A stretch of 6,027 nt of DNA, taken from the NCBI GenBank assembly GCA_027063325.1, contig JAMOSA010000276.1, positions 1 through 6,027 on the forward strand, given 5' to 3'. A program made the position numbers and the translations under genes. Positions 5,908 to 6,027 of the stretch are shown piece after piece. The stretch is from Campylobacteraceae bacterium (GTDB lineage Bacteria > Campylobacterota > Campylobacteria > Campylobacterales > Sulfurovaceae). Each line of letters begins with the position of its first letter. Positions within the stretch are counted from its first letter, which is position 1. A model generated the notes under the pieces. The model was not told where the DNA came from. It saw only the letters and a program-made list of their open reading frames with translations, and ran no database searches.

Positions 5908-5914
5908 CTCCTTA
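5908..5914 (-). promoter_or_regulatory. Ribosome binding site of soxX, overlapping the upstream stop codon
   Basis: TAAGGAG lies 6 bases before the ATG at 5901 and contains the stop codon of the preceding cytochrome. It fixes the soxX start at 5901 rather than at an in-frame ATG 63 bases further upstream, which lies inside the preceding gene and would bury the signal peptide. Confidence 0.8.
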
Positions 5915-6027
5915 TTTGCTTTGATTGACCATAAAGTCAACAATTGCCTTGACGGTATCGTCACTTAGATCCATAGCTCCACCCTTTGGTGGCATACCGT
6001 TAAATCCTTTGATTGCATTCTCATATA
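5912..6027 (-). CDS. Small c-type cytochrome, C-terminal fragment (cut by window edge)
   Basis: Only the last 37 residues and the TAA stop are inside the window; the heme-binding CXXCH would lie upstream, beyond the right edge. What is visible is the typical C-terminal end of a class I cytochrome c of the c5/c553 type: a GMPPKGG segment whose methionine is the expected sixth heme ligand, then an acidic LSDD turn and a closing amphipathic helix (TVKAIVDFMVNQ). The stop codon is embedded in the Shine-Dalgarno sequence of soxX (TAAGGAG), so the two genes are almost certainly co-transcribed and translationally close. Inferred role: periplasmic electron carrier, plausibly accepting electrons from SoxAX. 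It could also be a second soxX-like subunit; the fragment is too short to decide. Confidence 0.8.
   Translation of the reverse strand, partial: YENAIKGFNGMPPKGGAMDLSDDTVKAIVDFMVNQSK

Noticed and set aside
5902..5964. Longer soxX start at 5964
   Set aside because: It would overlap the upstream cytochrome gene and place 21 residues, including charged ones, before an evident signal peptide; the ATG at 5901 has TAAGGAG at good spacing.

Overview
The window is AT-rich, and every gene I can support lies on the minus strand, so transcription runs from high to low coordinates. It is the core of a periplasmic thiosulfate-oxidation (Sox) operon. The order soxX-soxY-soxZ-soxA-(unknown)-soxB, the AT-rich lysine-heavy coding style, the short SoxX and the monoheme SoxA suggest a sulfur-oxidising Campylobacterota bacterium (Sulfurimonas/Sulfurovum-like). 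That taxonomic call is inference from gene order and protein style, not from a search.

Layout in transcription order: (1) the last 37 residues of a small c-type cytochrome, cut by the window's right edge; (2) soxX (5548-5901), a monoheme cytochrome; (3) soxY (5055-5534), the Tat-exported sulfur-carrier subunit ending in GGCGG; (4) soxZ (4691-4984), its partner; (5) soxA (3743-4654), the catalytic cytochrome of SoxAX; (6) a 145-residue secreted basic protein of unknown function (3294-3731); (7) a 100-base spacer holding a pair of inverted REP-like palindromes; (8) soxB (1421-3193), the dimanganese sulfate thiohydrolase; (9) a short spacer with a weak hairpin; (10) a secreted cytochrome c-thioredoxin fusion (514-1329); (11) a one-base-overlapping cytoplasmic MOSC-domain protein (71-514); (12) the first 11 codons of a protein whose N-terminus looks like the YeeE/YedE sulfur-transport family (1-34), cut by the left edge.

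How they fit together (established Sox biochemistry applied to these genes): SoxAX oxidatively couples thiosulfate to the C-terminal cysteine of SoxY in the SoxYZ carrier, SoxB hydrolyses the terminal sulfonate to sulfate, and electrons leave through c-type cytochromes such as the one upstream of soxX. No soxCD is present, so the sulfane sulfur left on SoxY must be handled by a locus elsewhere or by another route. The downstream trio (redox-active thioredoxin with its own heme, MOSC protein, probable YeeE/YedE channel) is a plausible accessory module for thiol repair or for moving sulfur into the cytoplasm; that is inference.

The parts most worth attention are the unknown protein between soxA and soxB, the heme-thioredoxin fusion, the MOSC/YeeE pair, and the BIME-like palindrome pair in the soxB leader. 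No RNA genes, CRISPR arrays or insertion sequences were seen. The only non-coding stretches are short intergenic gaps of 100 bases or less.
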